From positions 1,240,001 through 1,304,000 of the forward strand of contig BQMF02000011.1 of assembly GCA_027922465.2 (NCBI GenBank): DNA of 64,000 nt, in the 5' to 3' direction. The number at the start of each line of letters is the position of its first letter. Position 1 is the first letter of the stretch. The DNA is from Turritopsis dohrnii. Its lineage: Eukaryota > Cnidaria > Hydrozoa > Anthoathecata > Oceaniidae. Position numbers and translations under genes: made by a program. Positions 1 to 11,800 of this stretch are shown piece by piece. The notes under the pieces are model-generated. The model saw only the letters and a list, made by a program, of their open reading frames with translations, was not told the origin of the DNA and made no database searches.

Positions 1-434
1 ATGTTTATACAATCGTTTTTGATAATAAATATTGTGTTTTGTAACTTTTTATAGGGGGCCACCTCCTTAGTTTAGATGCAAATCTATGAGTGTGGTCTCC
101 CGTCGTGTTGAAGACAAATACATGATCTATATCTATATCTATCTATCTATATTATCATTTATACAAGGCAAATATACCGTCCCTCCCAATGTCATTATTC
201 AATAAATAAAAGAACTCTAAAGTTAAACGTAAATTCTCTTCTATACACATTATATATAATTGAGAATATAATTTCCATTTCCTTTACAAAACAACCAAAA
301 AAATAAAATAAAATAATTCCTATCGAATGTGTAATTTGCATAACTGTATTATGCATCCAGTTTTATTCACAGGTAAACAGACAACTAATGGATCATGGAA
401 ACTTTTAAATAAGGTTCGTTAATTCACATAAAGC
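1..434. other. 3' flank of sec22, no gene seen
   Basis: AT-rich flank. It holds a short (ATCT)n-like microsatellite near 128-150 and, on the minus strand, a candidate poly(A) signal AATAAAA (complement of 361-367) about 70 nt downstream of the sec22 stop codon. I see no further coding exon. Confidence 0.6.
361..367 (-). terminator. Candidate poly(A) signal of sec22
   Basis: The minus strand reads AATAAAA about 70 nt after the TAG stop of sec22. This is the only canonical hexamer seen close to the stop. Assignment is by position only. Confidence 0.5.
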
Positions 435-2474
435 CTACAACCACCAATAACGAATGTATATTATAAGTATAAACACTAGAATACCAATGGCGGCGTACTT
501 AGCATAAACAGTTCTTAAGTTTAGGTATTTGGCATCTTTCTTATATTTTTCACTGACAAATCTCAATTGACCAGCTTTATCATCCAGAACTAAAAAAAAA
601 CACAGATGAAAGGTACATGAAGTTATAAGAGATGACATCAAAGAAAACATAAATTGCAGAAATAATGACAGCCAGTTGTGGAACCTTCACGTATGGTTGG
701 TTCGAGCCTATTACTCTTAAATAAACTGGTTTCAAAGCTCATGGAAATGAAGTGAACCACATATCGCTTCACGTCAACCTATATTTAACACTGGAACCCG
801 TAATTAAAGTACACAGAAGTGGAGTATAGATGATAGAGTTTGAATTGGGAGTTTGACTGTTACATTTGAAGATCCCAGCAACTTACCATTACTGCAAACA
901 GCTGTAAACTAGATTGAGAATAAAAAACTCACCTGACAGGTTTTCTCCCCTTTGCAACACATCATCAATATTTTGCATCATAATTCTTTGCACACCTTGC
1001 AATTCATCATTCAAACGATTCAGGTTTCGATTTCTGCTGCTGCGAGCATCAGAGAAACTCTTCTTCGCTTTCTGCATATAATTATCTGAAAAATGATGAT
1101 GAAATTGTAAGAGGATGAAACGAAATAGAGAACATTCAATCCTTTAGTGCAATACACATTGGTCGAAAATTGCATGTGACTATAATTTTCTTGCCTGGTT
1201 TGATAATACATATTTTACAGAAATATGATATTAATGATATTAGTAATGGTTATCTATTCTTTTCGGAAGAACTTTCATCAAAAAATATCCTTGTGAGCTT
1301 TTTAATTGGTGTACATTAAAAGCACTTGAAAAAGATCCATATTGAACATTCCTAAAAGATTCCCATGAGAACCACAGACTTCTATTGCATTAAAACAACA
1401 ACAAGGACATGTAGGTTAATTTATAATACAACATAAATAAATGCAAAAGGGTCATTACCAAATTCAATGAAACAGTATGGTCGCACTGCTGTGGGAACCT
1501 GTCCACCATATTGTGTGTAAAACTCATTCTGAATATCTTCCAGATATGCAAAAGCATTTCTTTTAGAGAATGAAGCTTCAGTCAATACTAGATAGCAAAT
1601 TCCATAGTTTATGGAATAACTATAAAAAAAACACATGATGAAGACAATATACATATACATGTATATATTATAGATATATATTAAATGTAATCAATCCCAG
1701 AAAAAATTAATAACACTTCATACTGAAAAACATATGGTCCAGTTTCTATGCTGCATTTGGCTGGAGAGCGTTCAGTGAGTTTTCGAAATAATGCTTTTGC
1801 CTGATTTTGGTATTCCTGAATGTTTCTGCTGCTCTATGAAAAAAATTACAAATTTCTCCATAACTTATATGCTCTATCAATAGCAATGACAGGATTATGC
1901 ATCAGGTAAATCCTGAACAGTTTCAGAGAAAATAGTAAAAAGAGACTTAGCATTTTCTTCGAATTGACCACTTTACATTATGTTCATTTATTACATTCGC
2001 TTTTATATATAGTAACACCTAACTAATCTGGAAACGGATAGCCTCGTTGTGAGCTCATTTCTTGTCTTGGACTAAGAATTTTAACATGCTAAATGCACTC
2101 TTTCTTTGTTTGAGCATGGAGATAGACTATAAATTAAAAAGTAGTGGCATGTGATGTGTAAGAGAAGCCAACATAGGACGCTATTGTAAATAGCATCTTT
2201 AATAAGTCTATATTCCAAGAACACACCCAACCAAAAATGAGTATCTTGTAAAGAGGACACACAAAACTGTGCTTAAGGAGGGCGGTATGATAACTAATCC
2301 ATCATAAAGGAAATCGAAACTGTCTGTAAATTTAAAACACTATGTATACGTAACTGTACATAGAAAGAAGGATGTAATTTGTATTGTTTAGCTATATACC
2401 TGTTCGTCAGACGGCATAGATGCTGCTAGAGGAAGACCATCAACGGTCCTGGCTATCATTGTTAATAAAGCCAT
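435..2474 (-). CDS. sec22: SEC22-type R-SNARE (vesicle trafficking protein), 5 exons
   Basis: A complete gene for a SEC22 homologue, the ER-Golgi R-SNARE. Coding exons are 2400-2474, 1724-1833, 1459-1619, 933-1085 and 435-589, all with GT/AG borders, giving 217 codons (vertebrate SEC22B is about 215). The start matches the family: [19 protein letters not shown] is close to the SEC22B N-terminus. Residues about 5-118 form the longin domain (with the family pattern [12 protein letters not shown] and [12 protein letters not shown]), about 134-194 the SNARE motif with the zero-layer arginine near residue 161 in VLQRGE, and about 196-214 the C-terminal membrane anchor ending YIRYWWL. By family knowledge it acts in fusion of ER/Golgi vesicles. 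No break or missing key residue is visible. The exon-joining frame is consistent at every junction, so I am very sure. Confidence 0.96.
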
Positions 2475-3108
2475 TTTTAGGTGAAGGATGCAAGCTTATG
2501 GAACAATTTTGGTGTTTCCCAAATAAAAATACAATGGATCAAACACTCTGATCAAACATACTAAATAATTTTGTGCAAAATATAGCACTTTTTTGATCGC
2601 GTGTTTCTCAAAAGGTCATCTCATCATATCACCACTATGGTTACCATTTTTGTATACGGTCTTGTCGTAAACGTGGAAAACGCATGCGTGATTCGAAAAT
2701 GCTTTTCTGAGAATTTTGCTAGCACAGACCACAGTTTATAGAATTCAACTGGTTTCGAAAGATTCATAGCTCTATTGTTCTATGTTATTGCTAGACATTT
2801 TTGTGCATATTTAATTACAAGCCTGCACAAAAAAGAAGAAGATGTTTTTAAAGCAGGCGAAAAGAACGAAAAAATGTGATAACTGATCATTTTAATATTT
2901 TAAAGATTTTGGATTATTATCTAACGAGACCAAAACATAACATTGACCGTTTTTTCCATTTGGTACACCTTAAAATAGAGTCCATTTGAGTAAAAAAATA
3001 CCATCTTACACTCCGGAAAGTGAGTCAAAAATGAGACTGGTGTTTGTTTTTTTTTCTTTACGACAATATACATGAGACTTAGTACTTCTAAAAATGCATG
3101 TTTTTAAA
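2475..3108. other. Upstream flank of sec22, nothing recognised
   Basis: AT-rich sequence between the sec22 start codon and the THAP relic. No exon, repeat or RNA gene could be supported. Confidence 0.5.
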
Positions 3109-3243
3109 ATGCCTGGGGAAAATTGCTGCGTTGTTGGCTGTGGAAGTAACAGAAGGACTCAAGGCATTGGTATATTTAAATTACTGAGTTAAAAGTTTCA
3201 TACAGAATGGTGTGATAAGTGGTTGAAAAAGTTGACGAAATAA
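3109..3243 (+). pseudogene. THAP-domain relic with in-frame stop
   Basis: An ATG opens [16 protein letters not shown], then GIGIFKLLS, an in-frame TAA, and in the same frame KFHTEWCDKWLKKL. This matches the start of a THAP zinc finger (C2CH): paired cysteines near the N-terminus, an I-x-x-F-K step and the conserved tryptophan region. The stop at about residue 28 and a second one after about residue 44 prevent a full domain, and no distal C-x-H part follows. It is probably a decayed fragment of a THAP-bearing gene or P-element-like transposase. A spliced exon is possible, but no good donor sits before the stop. Confidence 0.5.
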
Positions 3244-4200
3244 ATTTCTCTCCGTAGTTTTTGTCAATAAAATCTAAAATCAAATCCACCTGTGCGAAAT
3301 GCATCCCCTTCTTCCGTGATTTACCCCCGGTTGAGTGTGAGTATGCACATCGACTTCTACATTATACAGAAACTTTATTCTATTTATTCTAATCAAATAA
3401 AGCTCAAAAGTGCAACCCGCGAAAATAACCTGCAAACGGGGCCATAGTTTTAATACAGTCAAAGGAGAGAAGGACGGGTAAATTTAACTGCAATCAATAT
3501 ATTTGATACATATAAACATAATGTAAAAATACAACAAAACCGAACATGTTTTGTCGCATATTCAGCATACTTTTTCGGTCGTTGTGAAGTTGATATTTGT
3601 ATATATTTGTGATAAACATCTCATTTTTCAGCATCATCATAGATTTTTTATGTGATTCTGTTGTTTCTAAAACTCTTCCTCCATGTTTATATCCATCAGT
3701 TTCATTTAAAATATCTGATGGGTACATCGAATCTTGAATTATCTTGTTGCTGAAACTGTGAGAATTTCAACTGAAATTTTATTTGATACATCATGTTTTT
3801 TTTCAACTTGTGCAGCTTCAATCCACCATCACTCTTACCATCACTCTCACTCTTTTTATCACAAATATCACATGTTTTTCATTATCCACCTACAAAGGAA
3901 TAGAGTTTTTTCAGAACATAAAAATAAATAACCACATGAAAAAAATGAAAGTTCTCCTTATTCTTTTCGCGCCATAAAAATAATGATAATAGAATTTATA
4001 AGAATAATTAACTGCTTAGATTAAGTTCTCAAATGCTACTTTGGTATATAATATATATTTTGTTATGTATGTATGTTTTATTTTCGACGATAACCCTCTG
4101 CAGCTGTGACACAACACACACGCCACATAGATGTATAGCGATTTTCTTTTATTTGACTAAAGCTTGAAAATGTACATAAAAAGTATATAATTTAACTTAC
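3244..4200. other. Gene-poor stretch with a weak zinc-finger-like fragment
   Basis: The minus strand near 3810-3880 reads TCDICDKKSESD followed by GLKLHKL, which resembles a C2H2 finger with an expanded knuckle. It is preceded by stops and has no second clean histidine spacing. Other open frames here look random. I see no supported gene. Confidence 0.3.
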
Positions 4201-4322
4201 ACAACTACAATGGTATTTATTTCTTCTTCCAATTCAAAATCTTCATCTACTAAGCCCAATATAACTTCAAAATCATCATCCAAAGGGAAATACTCCACTA
4301 CTTGTATACTGTTTTCCGCCAT
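4201..4322 (-). CDS. Possible first exon of an unknown acidic protein
   Basis: The minus strand opens with ATG and reads 40 codons, MAENSIQVVEYFPLDDDFEV and on through a strongly acidic stretch, ending at a perfect GTAAGT donor. The composition looks protein-like (many Asp and Glu with regular hydrophobics), but I recognise no family. I could not find a convincing second exon downstream on the minus strand; the zinc-finger-like fragment at 3810-3880 is one weak candidate. It could be a remnant of the same broken locus as the THAP relic. Low confidence. Confidence 0.25.
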
Positions 4323-5151
4323 TTTAATAACATGTGTGCAGGCTTATTCCAATCTCGCTATGTTTTCAACATTGAAAAAAATCTTAAATGCGCGCCTTTG
4401 ATCTCGCCGACTCTTTCAAAACCAGTTGAATTCTATAAACTGTGCACAGACACAGGGGGCGGGGTGTGTGCATTATAATAAGCGCACTGAAATACAAGAA
4501 CTATCGCGCGCAGGCCAGCATTTAACTCATCTACTTTTTTTTTATTATTATTCACGATATACAAGTTCGCAGGCTCGTTAGAGCCTCTATGAACCGCTCG
4601 TAATTTACAATTATATTCTATATATTCTATGGACTATGTTTTGCGTCCTCTCTTGCTTGCATAATTTCTGCGTATCGAAACTTTTTGGTTGTCGATGCAA
4701 ATTTTTCGTAGATGAACTTCTTAGGTGTGTTTTGGCGTTATTTCTTCGTAATAATAATAATTCGTTATTTCTTGCCTAATTTATGTTCGACATCACGCTC
4801 ATGGGCAAAGGGAGTTATCTATCAAAGAAACAGTTCTTAAAATTGACCGTTTTTTTTATTATTAATTATACTTTATTTTCTGTTGGATTTGTAAAATTCT
4901 AGTTACAACTAATTCATTCCAATATTATGCAATGCAACTACCACAACTCAATATCAGAAAAAATATCAATGTGTCAATGGAGAATGAGTGTTTCACGAAC
5001 AAAACAGCTATTTAGAACAGTGTTTGAAGTAATCCAAGAGCAAATAATTATAGAATTGCATTGTGGTAATTGTATGCAGTGTGTATTAAGGAGGTAATTA
5101 CTTTCAGGGGAATTAGTTCTAACGTGAGTCCCCAATATTTTCAAGAAGCCA
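4323..5151. other. Intergenic, nothing recognised
   Basis: AT-rich sequence with short A/T runs and an (AAT)n patch near 4746-4760. No gene, RNA or structured repeat could be supported. Confidence 0.5.
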
Positions 5152-5153
5152 TA

Positions 5154-5589
5154 TAAGGACAGCTTTATACAGCCGCATAATCGCCGTGTCGAATTAAATT
5201 ACTTTAAATCGGGTAAAATTCGACAAAAATGCGACAGTCAATTTATACAGGTTTTGTTGCCGCATATCAAATTCGACATGACTTTAGACAGCCGCATAAA
5301 TGTCGAATAAATTTATCATCGTGTGTTTCTTACACGCTGTCCACTACTTTCATGCACTTTTTTTCACGAAGTTCAATCAAGCTGTTATTAAATTCGACGA
5401 TTATGCGGCTGTATAAAGTGATGCCGAATTTATGTCGAAGATTGCCGTTTTATTCGACAAACTCTGCTGAACTTAATTCATTATGTCGCACTTAATTAAT
5501 TTTTCACTTTATACAGTCGAATTTACGTCGCATTCAATAAAGAGTTTAATTCGACGCGGCGATTATGCGGCTGTATAAAGCTGTCCTTA
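5154..5589. mobile_element. MITE with about 45-bp terminal inverted repeats, TA target
   Basis: The left end TAAGGACAGCTTTATACAGC is repeated in inverted form at the right end (GCTGTATAAAGCTGTCCTTA), and the arms stay complementary for about 45 bp through GCATAATCGCC and GTCGAATTAAA. TA dinucleotides flank both ends (5152-5153 and 5590-5591), as in Tc1/mariner-type insertions. Inside are further GCGGCTGTATAAA and GACAGCCGCATAA copies in both orientations, so the whole 436-bp element can fold back on itself. It has no coding capacity. Confidence 0.8.
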
Positions 5590-5644
5590 TACCCACTTCG
5601 TATTACACGCGATTGCTTAACGATTTTTAACAATCAATAAGAAG

Positions 5645-6272
5645 TACCTTAAGGGAATTAATTTTCGCGGGATATTTTTTTTTTTTTTTCGGTTTTGTTT
5701 TCAATGGAGATTTCGCGGGAACTAATTTTCGCGTTCAAAGGAAAATGAAGATTTTCACAAGTTTTAATTTTGGTCATAGTAAGCGAAATGGTGGAAGAAT
5801 GGTACTCAAAGTCATAAAACCAAAAACGTATCCTACAATCCTATAAAAAGTAATTGCAAAGGGACTAATGAATATAGCTACTAACTAAGAACAAGCTAGC
5901 AAGTCATCATCAATGTCACCTAAAATACTGAATACGTAAAAGAAAATAGTCAGTAGATTGTATATTGTGAATTGTCATAATCGGATGTTTCTTGGAAAAA
6001 GTACTAGCAGAGATGTTCACATTCTCGATACAAGTGTACCAAAAATAGATACTACTATTGTATCACAGACTAGCAAAACATCAATGTCTTCTAAATAAAA
6101 ATCGCTGAAAATTCGACCTGAATTTCGAAACTTGCAAATGCTTAAAGAAATGTCGCGGGAACTACATTTCGCGGATAGAGATAAATCAAACTTTTCGCAG
6201 GAACTAATTTTCGCGGAAATGATAAAAAACCCGCGAAAACCACGGAAATTAATTCCCGCGAATTAGGTTAAG
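5645..6272. mobile_element. Repeat with imperfect inverted ends rich in TTTTCGCGG
   Basis: The left end (CTTAAGGGAATTAATTTTCG) and the complement of the right end (CGCGGGAATTAATTTCCGTG) match over about 25 bp. The motif GGAACTAATTTTCGCG recurs inside at 5718-5734 and 6200-6216. A related partial motif sits at about 5105-5122, on the other side of the 5154-5589 MITE. Non-coding; class unknown. Confidence 0.55.
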
Positions 6273-7028
6273 TAATGATCGAAATTTGAAAAAACCAATC
6301 AACTGCCAGTCAGAATAACCAATGAACAGCCAGTCAGAAAAACTTTACCTTAGCTTTGTCCAGGAGAGAGCTCGTGCATTTCATTAGCATTGCAACAACT
6401 TTCAAATGAGTTCTACTTATCAAAACATTCGTCTTCTAGACTTCGTAATGAGTGCTTATCAAACGTTCTCAACGAAAGAATTGTCGAAAATATTGCATTT
6501 TACGCTGGATGGAAACCCACAATACCTTATAAACAACAATGAAAAACGGCTTTAAAGCAGACCTAATTCAGATTGGAAACGTATAATGACGCATATTCGT
6601 AAAGTATCTTTACTTCCCCTAAATATATGAGGAATGGGTACAGAATGTTCAAAAGATACGATAAATTAAATCATCTGAAGATAAACTAAAATGTGTTGCG
6701 TCTATCAAAACAAACTCGATCTTTATCTCATTAACTTCTATTACTTAAAAAGCACCACCTTCGTTTGCTGAAGGAAGAAGACAACCATTCAGTTCAATAA
6801 ATATTCCATTTGCGTCAGTCACAGCATACTGTCCTGAAAACAGAATGTGCCTCTTAACCTCGTGTCCAAAAGGTCAATTCTAGATATTGAAAAATTTGTT
6901 GCAGTGTCTAGTCTAAACCATTCTTGGATTCAGAACATGTCCACAAGCTCTAATTAATCTTTTTATTTTCCTTTGAAGTATTCGTCGTTGTTTCATACTT
7001 TAATTTCTTTACTTCCTGTAAAACCCTT
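6273..7028. other. TLS1 3' flank, no gene seen
   Basis: No open frame or repeat supported. On the minus strand a candidate poly(A) signal AATAAAA is the complement of 6961-6967, about 65 nt past the TLS1 stop codon. Confidence 0.5.
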
Positions 7029-8134
7029 TCACCTCCATCCACCTTCCTTAGCTCGTTTCTTGAACTTCTCAAACATGTAATCGTCAGTAGTGTCGACTTT
7101 GTCCCTTTTCTTATTCTTGCTTCCATGCATAGCTTTACTTAAAAACTTAGTATCTGTGTTATCAATTAGTTCTTTGCCAACAGTTGGTCCTCTATCTGGA
7201 ATAGTATTGGACAGTTGTATTGCCTTCTCGCGTTCTTTCTTACGTTCTTTCTCGAGAGCGTTTTTTTCATCCATAAAACGACTGTGGTGCATAAAATTGG
7301 ATGCCATATTCGTAGGTACAAAAGAAGATTGTTCTTTTTTATTTTTGCTATCTTCAATTATTTTCATTTTAGCCTCTTCAGTGGCCTCAATGTTTTTTAT
7401 TTTGGCTTCAATGCCCAAGTCAACTTCAGGAATTCCAGTTAACATCTGACTGGACAACATTTCCTCAGATTTCATAATGTTTGATTTGACATTTATATTT
7501 TCAGGTAACTGATACAATAAGTCCTCTTTTGTCAATGACCTAAAAACAAAGGAAAAAAGGAAAGACATTGGAAAGATGTATTAATTAATGATATCCTCAC
7601 ATAATGTACCTTTCCAATTGCAGCGCAAAGTTATCGGATCGAGTGTGGCTCGAACCCAATAATGCAAAAGGAGCTATATTGCCATCATTACACTGGATTT
7701 TCCAGAAACTCAATTAACCATAATCAAAGAGTAATTACAAAATGCCTGTCATTAATTTACCTTTCCTCCACATCCTCAGTTTTCTTGGAACCTCGTTTCC
7801 TCTTCAATTCTTCCTCAATATATTTTAGCAATTGCACATCTTCATCACGTTGATTTGTTTCAGTTGAAAAGGTTGTGCCAAAGTTTTTCGATCCAGCCAT
7901 CTCCGTAAGGCCACCTCCTGATTTTAATTTAAATGGATCATCATTTGTTACATTTTTTTCAGGTTCTAACTTTTGAGTTGCTAAAAGTGACTCAGCATTT
8001 ACCCCAATGGGTCGCTCTCGAAACTTCTGCATTTCTTTTCTTTCCTCGATAGATGCAGAAACAGATGTATCTTCTTCATTGTCATCACTTTCACTTTGCT
8101 TTCGCTTTTGACGATAATTTCTTTTCTTATTCAT
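7029..8134 (-). CDS. C9orf78: C9orf78/TLS1 family splicing factor (HCA59), 2 coding exons
   Basis: Coding exons are 7761-8134 and 7029-7539, separated by a 221-nt GT/AG intron, giving 294 codons (human C9orf78 is about 289). Family landmarks in order: a basic start followed by an acidic Ser/Asp/Glu stretch, RPIGVNAESLL, FSTETNQRDEDVQLLKYIEE, LLYQLPENI, the highly conserved SSQMLTGIPEVDLGIEAKIK, SSFVPTNMASNF, and a C-terminal DDYMFEKFKKR. By family knowledge these proteins are nuclear spliceosome-associated factors (Tls1 in fission yeast). The start is the first ATG in the exon. It lies 4 nt after an apparent splice acceptor (TTTTAACAG), so a non-coding first exon or a spliced leader should join just upstream. 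No truncation is visible. Confidence 0.95.
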
Positions 8135-8802
8135 ATTTCTGTTAAAACATGAAAAGTTAAAAGTAAAACAACAAAAAAACAAAAGACATGAAAAGACTTT
8201 TTAATCAACTTTTGAGCCAAATTACCATCCCTGAAGGCTCAGATCGTTATCAAGGCCAATTAATGATTACTCCTTTAAAAAGGAATTTATATGTATATAT
8301 AGTTTTGATTCAATACTACTTTTTATTTTGCGTATGCTGTCATCTCAAACAATTTTTAAACTTAATGTTCCAAATGCATATATCCATTGCCAACAGATAA
8401 AGGTAAAAGATTGCCATTTTACAGACTCACCAACCCGACATTCACAGTAAACAGGAGTTTCACTTACTGTTCTCTCTTTACCACATGAGGTGGGGAGCAT
8501 TTTTTGCGTATGTCAGTTAGTAGAAGGTGCAATGTGTAGCTTTATGGTCATATACTGTACTACTATACTATGATACTGGTGTCCCTTAAGTAAATACTCA
8601 TTTATATGTGCATTGTAGAGGCTTCCCGCAACGGACGCTTTTTTGGAGCCGCAAAAGATTTCCTGATAATTATATTAACTTTTATAAATTTTGTTATAAA
8701 TAGTCAAGCCATCACTTCAATTTTCGTTCAAAACTGGGGCAGGAGTTAATCGGACCCTGGTTGAGATCGATTTTTATGTGAAAGAAGAATTTAAAGAAAA
8801 AA
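8135..8802. other. Region between TLS1 and the LINE ORF
   Basis: It contains the acceptor upstream of the TLS1 start and, on the minus strand near 8430-8455, a short ATG frame ending at a GTGAGT donor. Joined to the TLS1 exon, that frame would stop at once, so it could only be a 5' UTR exon. The right part (from about 8630) may already be the 5' UTR of the LINE; its exact 5' border and target duplication could not be found. Confidence 0.4.
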
Positions 8803-11800
8803 ATGGCAATGTTCACAGTCTTAATATTGATGCTGATATATAGTGCCAAAGCAGAACTTGAAGAAACCAAAACCTGTCTGAAGCCTGAAAATAAAAACAA
8901 CAAGGTGAGGTGGAATAAATGCCCTGTCTCGTATTATTCCAACACAATGGCTGCCACAAATCTGATATTGAGCGGAGATGTTGAAGTTAATCCAGGACCA
9001 CAGAGCTGTGACTCGTGCGAAAAAACTATTCGATCAAACCAAAAAAAGCTGGTATGCGAGAACTGTTTGAGTGTTACACACATGAAATGCTCTAACAAAA
9101 CCATCACTATTGGACCAAAGCAGCAACAATGGATCTGTCACCGATGTATTCACATCGTACTACCTTTTAATAATATCAACATACAAGAACTGTTTACGAA
9201 CCAACCGACACAGACAGCAGATAACGTAGTTGATAACTTCCAAGTCCCTGACACGAGACACACGAGCATCGCACATCTGAACGCACAATCGATCTGCTCA
9301 TCATTCCCAGAGTTTCAAGAATTCCTGGGAACAAACAAATTTGACATCTTAACAGTCTCTGAAACCTGGCTAAAAGACGATCAAAACATGATGGATTACG
9401 TTCAAATCCCCGGGTATGTACTCAAATCCGAAAATAGGAAGAAAGGTCGAGGAGGTGGTGTCGGTGTTTACCTAAAAAGTACAATCAAAGGCTACCACAT
9501 AAGAAAGGATATACATCGTGTGGCCACTGACATCGAACATCTATGGTTAGAAATTAAGGGAAAAAATAAAAACCATTCCTATCTATTGGGAACAGTCTAT
9601 CAGCCAAATTCTGATATAGCATCAAAAGAAGCATGGCTGCAGAAATTTGAAACTGTCTTATCGCATATCAACAACACATGGGATGGACCAGTCATAATTT
9701 GTGGAGATACAAACATCGATTTGCTAACTGAAACACCTATCAGCAAACGATACCATGAAATATTAAACGTATTTCACATGTCAAATATTGTGACAAAACC
9801 CACAAGGCACGGAAAAAGTCTGATAGACCACCTCATAACAAACATTCCCGAAAAGGTGACATTGACAGATGTAATACCATGCCATACGGTCAGCGACCAT
9901 GACTCCCCGTTCATGAATGTAAACATAAGAGCCGAAACATTCCAACCTCGACACAAATACATACGTGATTTAAAAAACTTTGATGTTGAAAAGTTCAAAC
10001 AGGACTTCTCCCACATCCCTTTCAGCGCCGTGTACACACTTGAAGATCCAAATGAACAACTAAGTGTCTTCAATTCGCTTATATTGGATTGCTTAAATGA
10101 GCATGCACCTATAAAACGATGCAAAATGACTCGTCCACCTGCACCTTGGATGAAAGATCTTGATATAATCGGACTGAAAAAGTGTTGTCACGAACGTCAA
10201 AGTAAAGCCCATCAATCGAAATCCGTCGAAGACTGGCGCAATTATCGAGCAATAAAAAGTGAGCTGAAAAAGAAAATCAAAACAACAAAGAAATTGTTCT
10301 ATAAAAAAGCTCTGTCATCTCATCGCCCAAAAGAAGTTTGGCAAACAATCCAAAAAATCTTAAAACCCAATTACAAGCCAATCCTAGAAAGCCCTGATTC
10401 CCTAAATCAACACTATAATCAAGTGGCCGATAATCTGACTAGAGCCAAGCGAACATCGATTAAGGATATGACAGAGCTGATCAACAATATTCCTGATATG
10501 GACGATAACGCTTTCTCACTCTCCTGTACCACCTACCAAGATGTACGTAAGGCGTTAAATGGAATAAGAAGTGACTGTTCTACTGGACATGACCAAATCC
10601 CCATCAACCTAATGAAACCTGTTGCAGAATTCATCATTTCACCATTGACTTTTATCATCAATAATTTTATGGAAACAAATACTTTTCCCGATCTGTGGAA
10701 AATAGCAAGGATAAGTCCAATTCCAAAAATACAAAATCCAACATCGCCAAATGATTACCGTCCAATTTCCGTGTTACCGATCTTTTCAAAGATATATGAA
10801 AGAGTCGTCCTTCAACAGCTCGTCAATCACATCGACAACAAGACCCTGTACAAAACAACTCAACATGGGTTTCGAAAATCACACTCGACAGTAAGCTGTC
10901 TTCTCAAGTTCAAAGATGATATCTTGAAAGCTACGAAGAAAGGAGAAGTCACCATTTCTGTCTTCGCTGATTACTCAAAAGCATTCGACACAATTGCATT
11001 CAAGAAACTGATTGAGAAACTTAGCACTTTAAACATATCAAAATCCTTCCTATGGTGGATCACAAACTACCTCTCAGACAGACAGCACTTTGTTCAAATC
11101 GACGATAAAACGTCTGAGACGATGACAATTGGTTTCGGTGTTCCACAAGGTTCCATTCTCGGGCCAGTTATCTTTAACCTGTACGTTTCCGACCTGTCAA
11201 CACAACTAACGCATTCAAAAACGTTACAATACGCAGATGACACAAAGATTTACATCCACGCTTGTCCAAACGAGTTAAAGGAGAGATCAGAAGCAATTAG
11301 TGAAGACGTTCAAAACCTGCGCAGCTGGTCGCACGATTCTAATCTTGTCTTCAACGAAAAAAAGACAAAAGCAATGACCTTCTGCACCAAACAGCTTTAC
11401 CAACACCATAAAGATAAAATCGATTGTGTCAATGTAATATGTGGAAACAAACATCTAAACAAGACGAAAACGATGAAAGTACTGGGGGTTACTTTCAGTG
11501 AACATCTCGAATGGAACGACCACCTCAACTACGTTTCCAGTAATTGTTTCTCGATACTCAGAACTTTAAAACACCTAAAACGCTACGCATCATTTAACGT
11601 CAGAAGAAACCTTGCCCAAACATTAGTGCTGTCGAAACTTGACTATGGAAACATCATCACAAATCCGTTACCGAAGTATCTGCAGTGCCGTCTTCAAAAA
11701 GTTATGAACGCGGCTGCCGGGTTTGTCCTGGGCAAACACGCAAAGGAGTCCGATTGTTTGAAACTATCGTGGCTCCCAATCGCAGAACGAATCGAATACG

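Noticed and set aside
7090..7449. Plus-strand frames opposite TLS1 exon 2
   Set aside because: Antisense shadows of a well-conserved gene.
8430..8455. Coding first exon for TLS1 (ATG ending at GTGAGT)
   Set aside because: Joining it to the TLS1 exon creates an immediate TGA stop, so it cannot extend the protein.
9774..10124. 116-codon minus-strand frame inside the LINE
   Set aside because: Shadow of the endonuclease coding strand; no independent signature.
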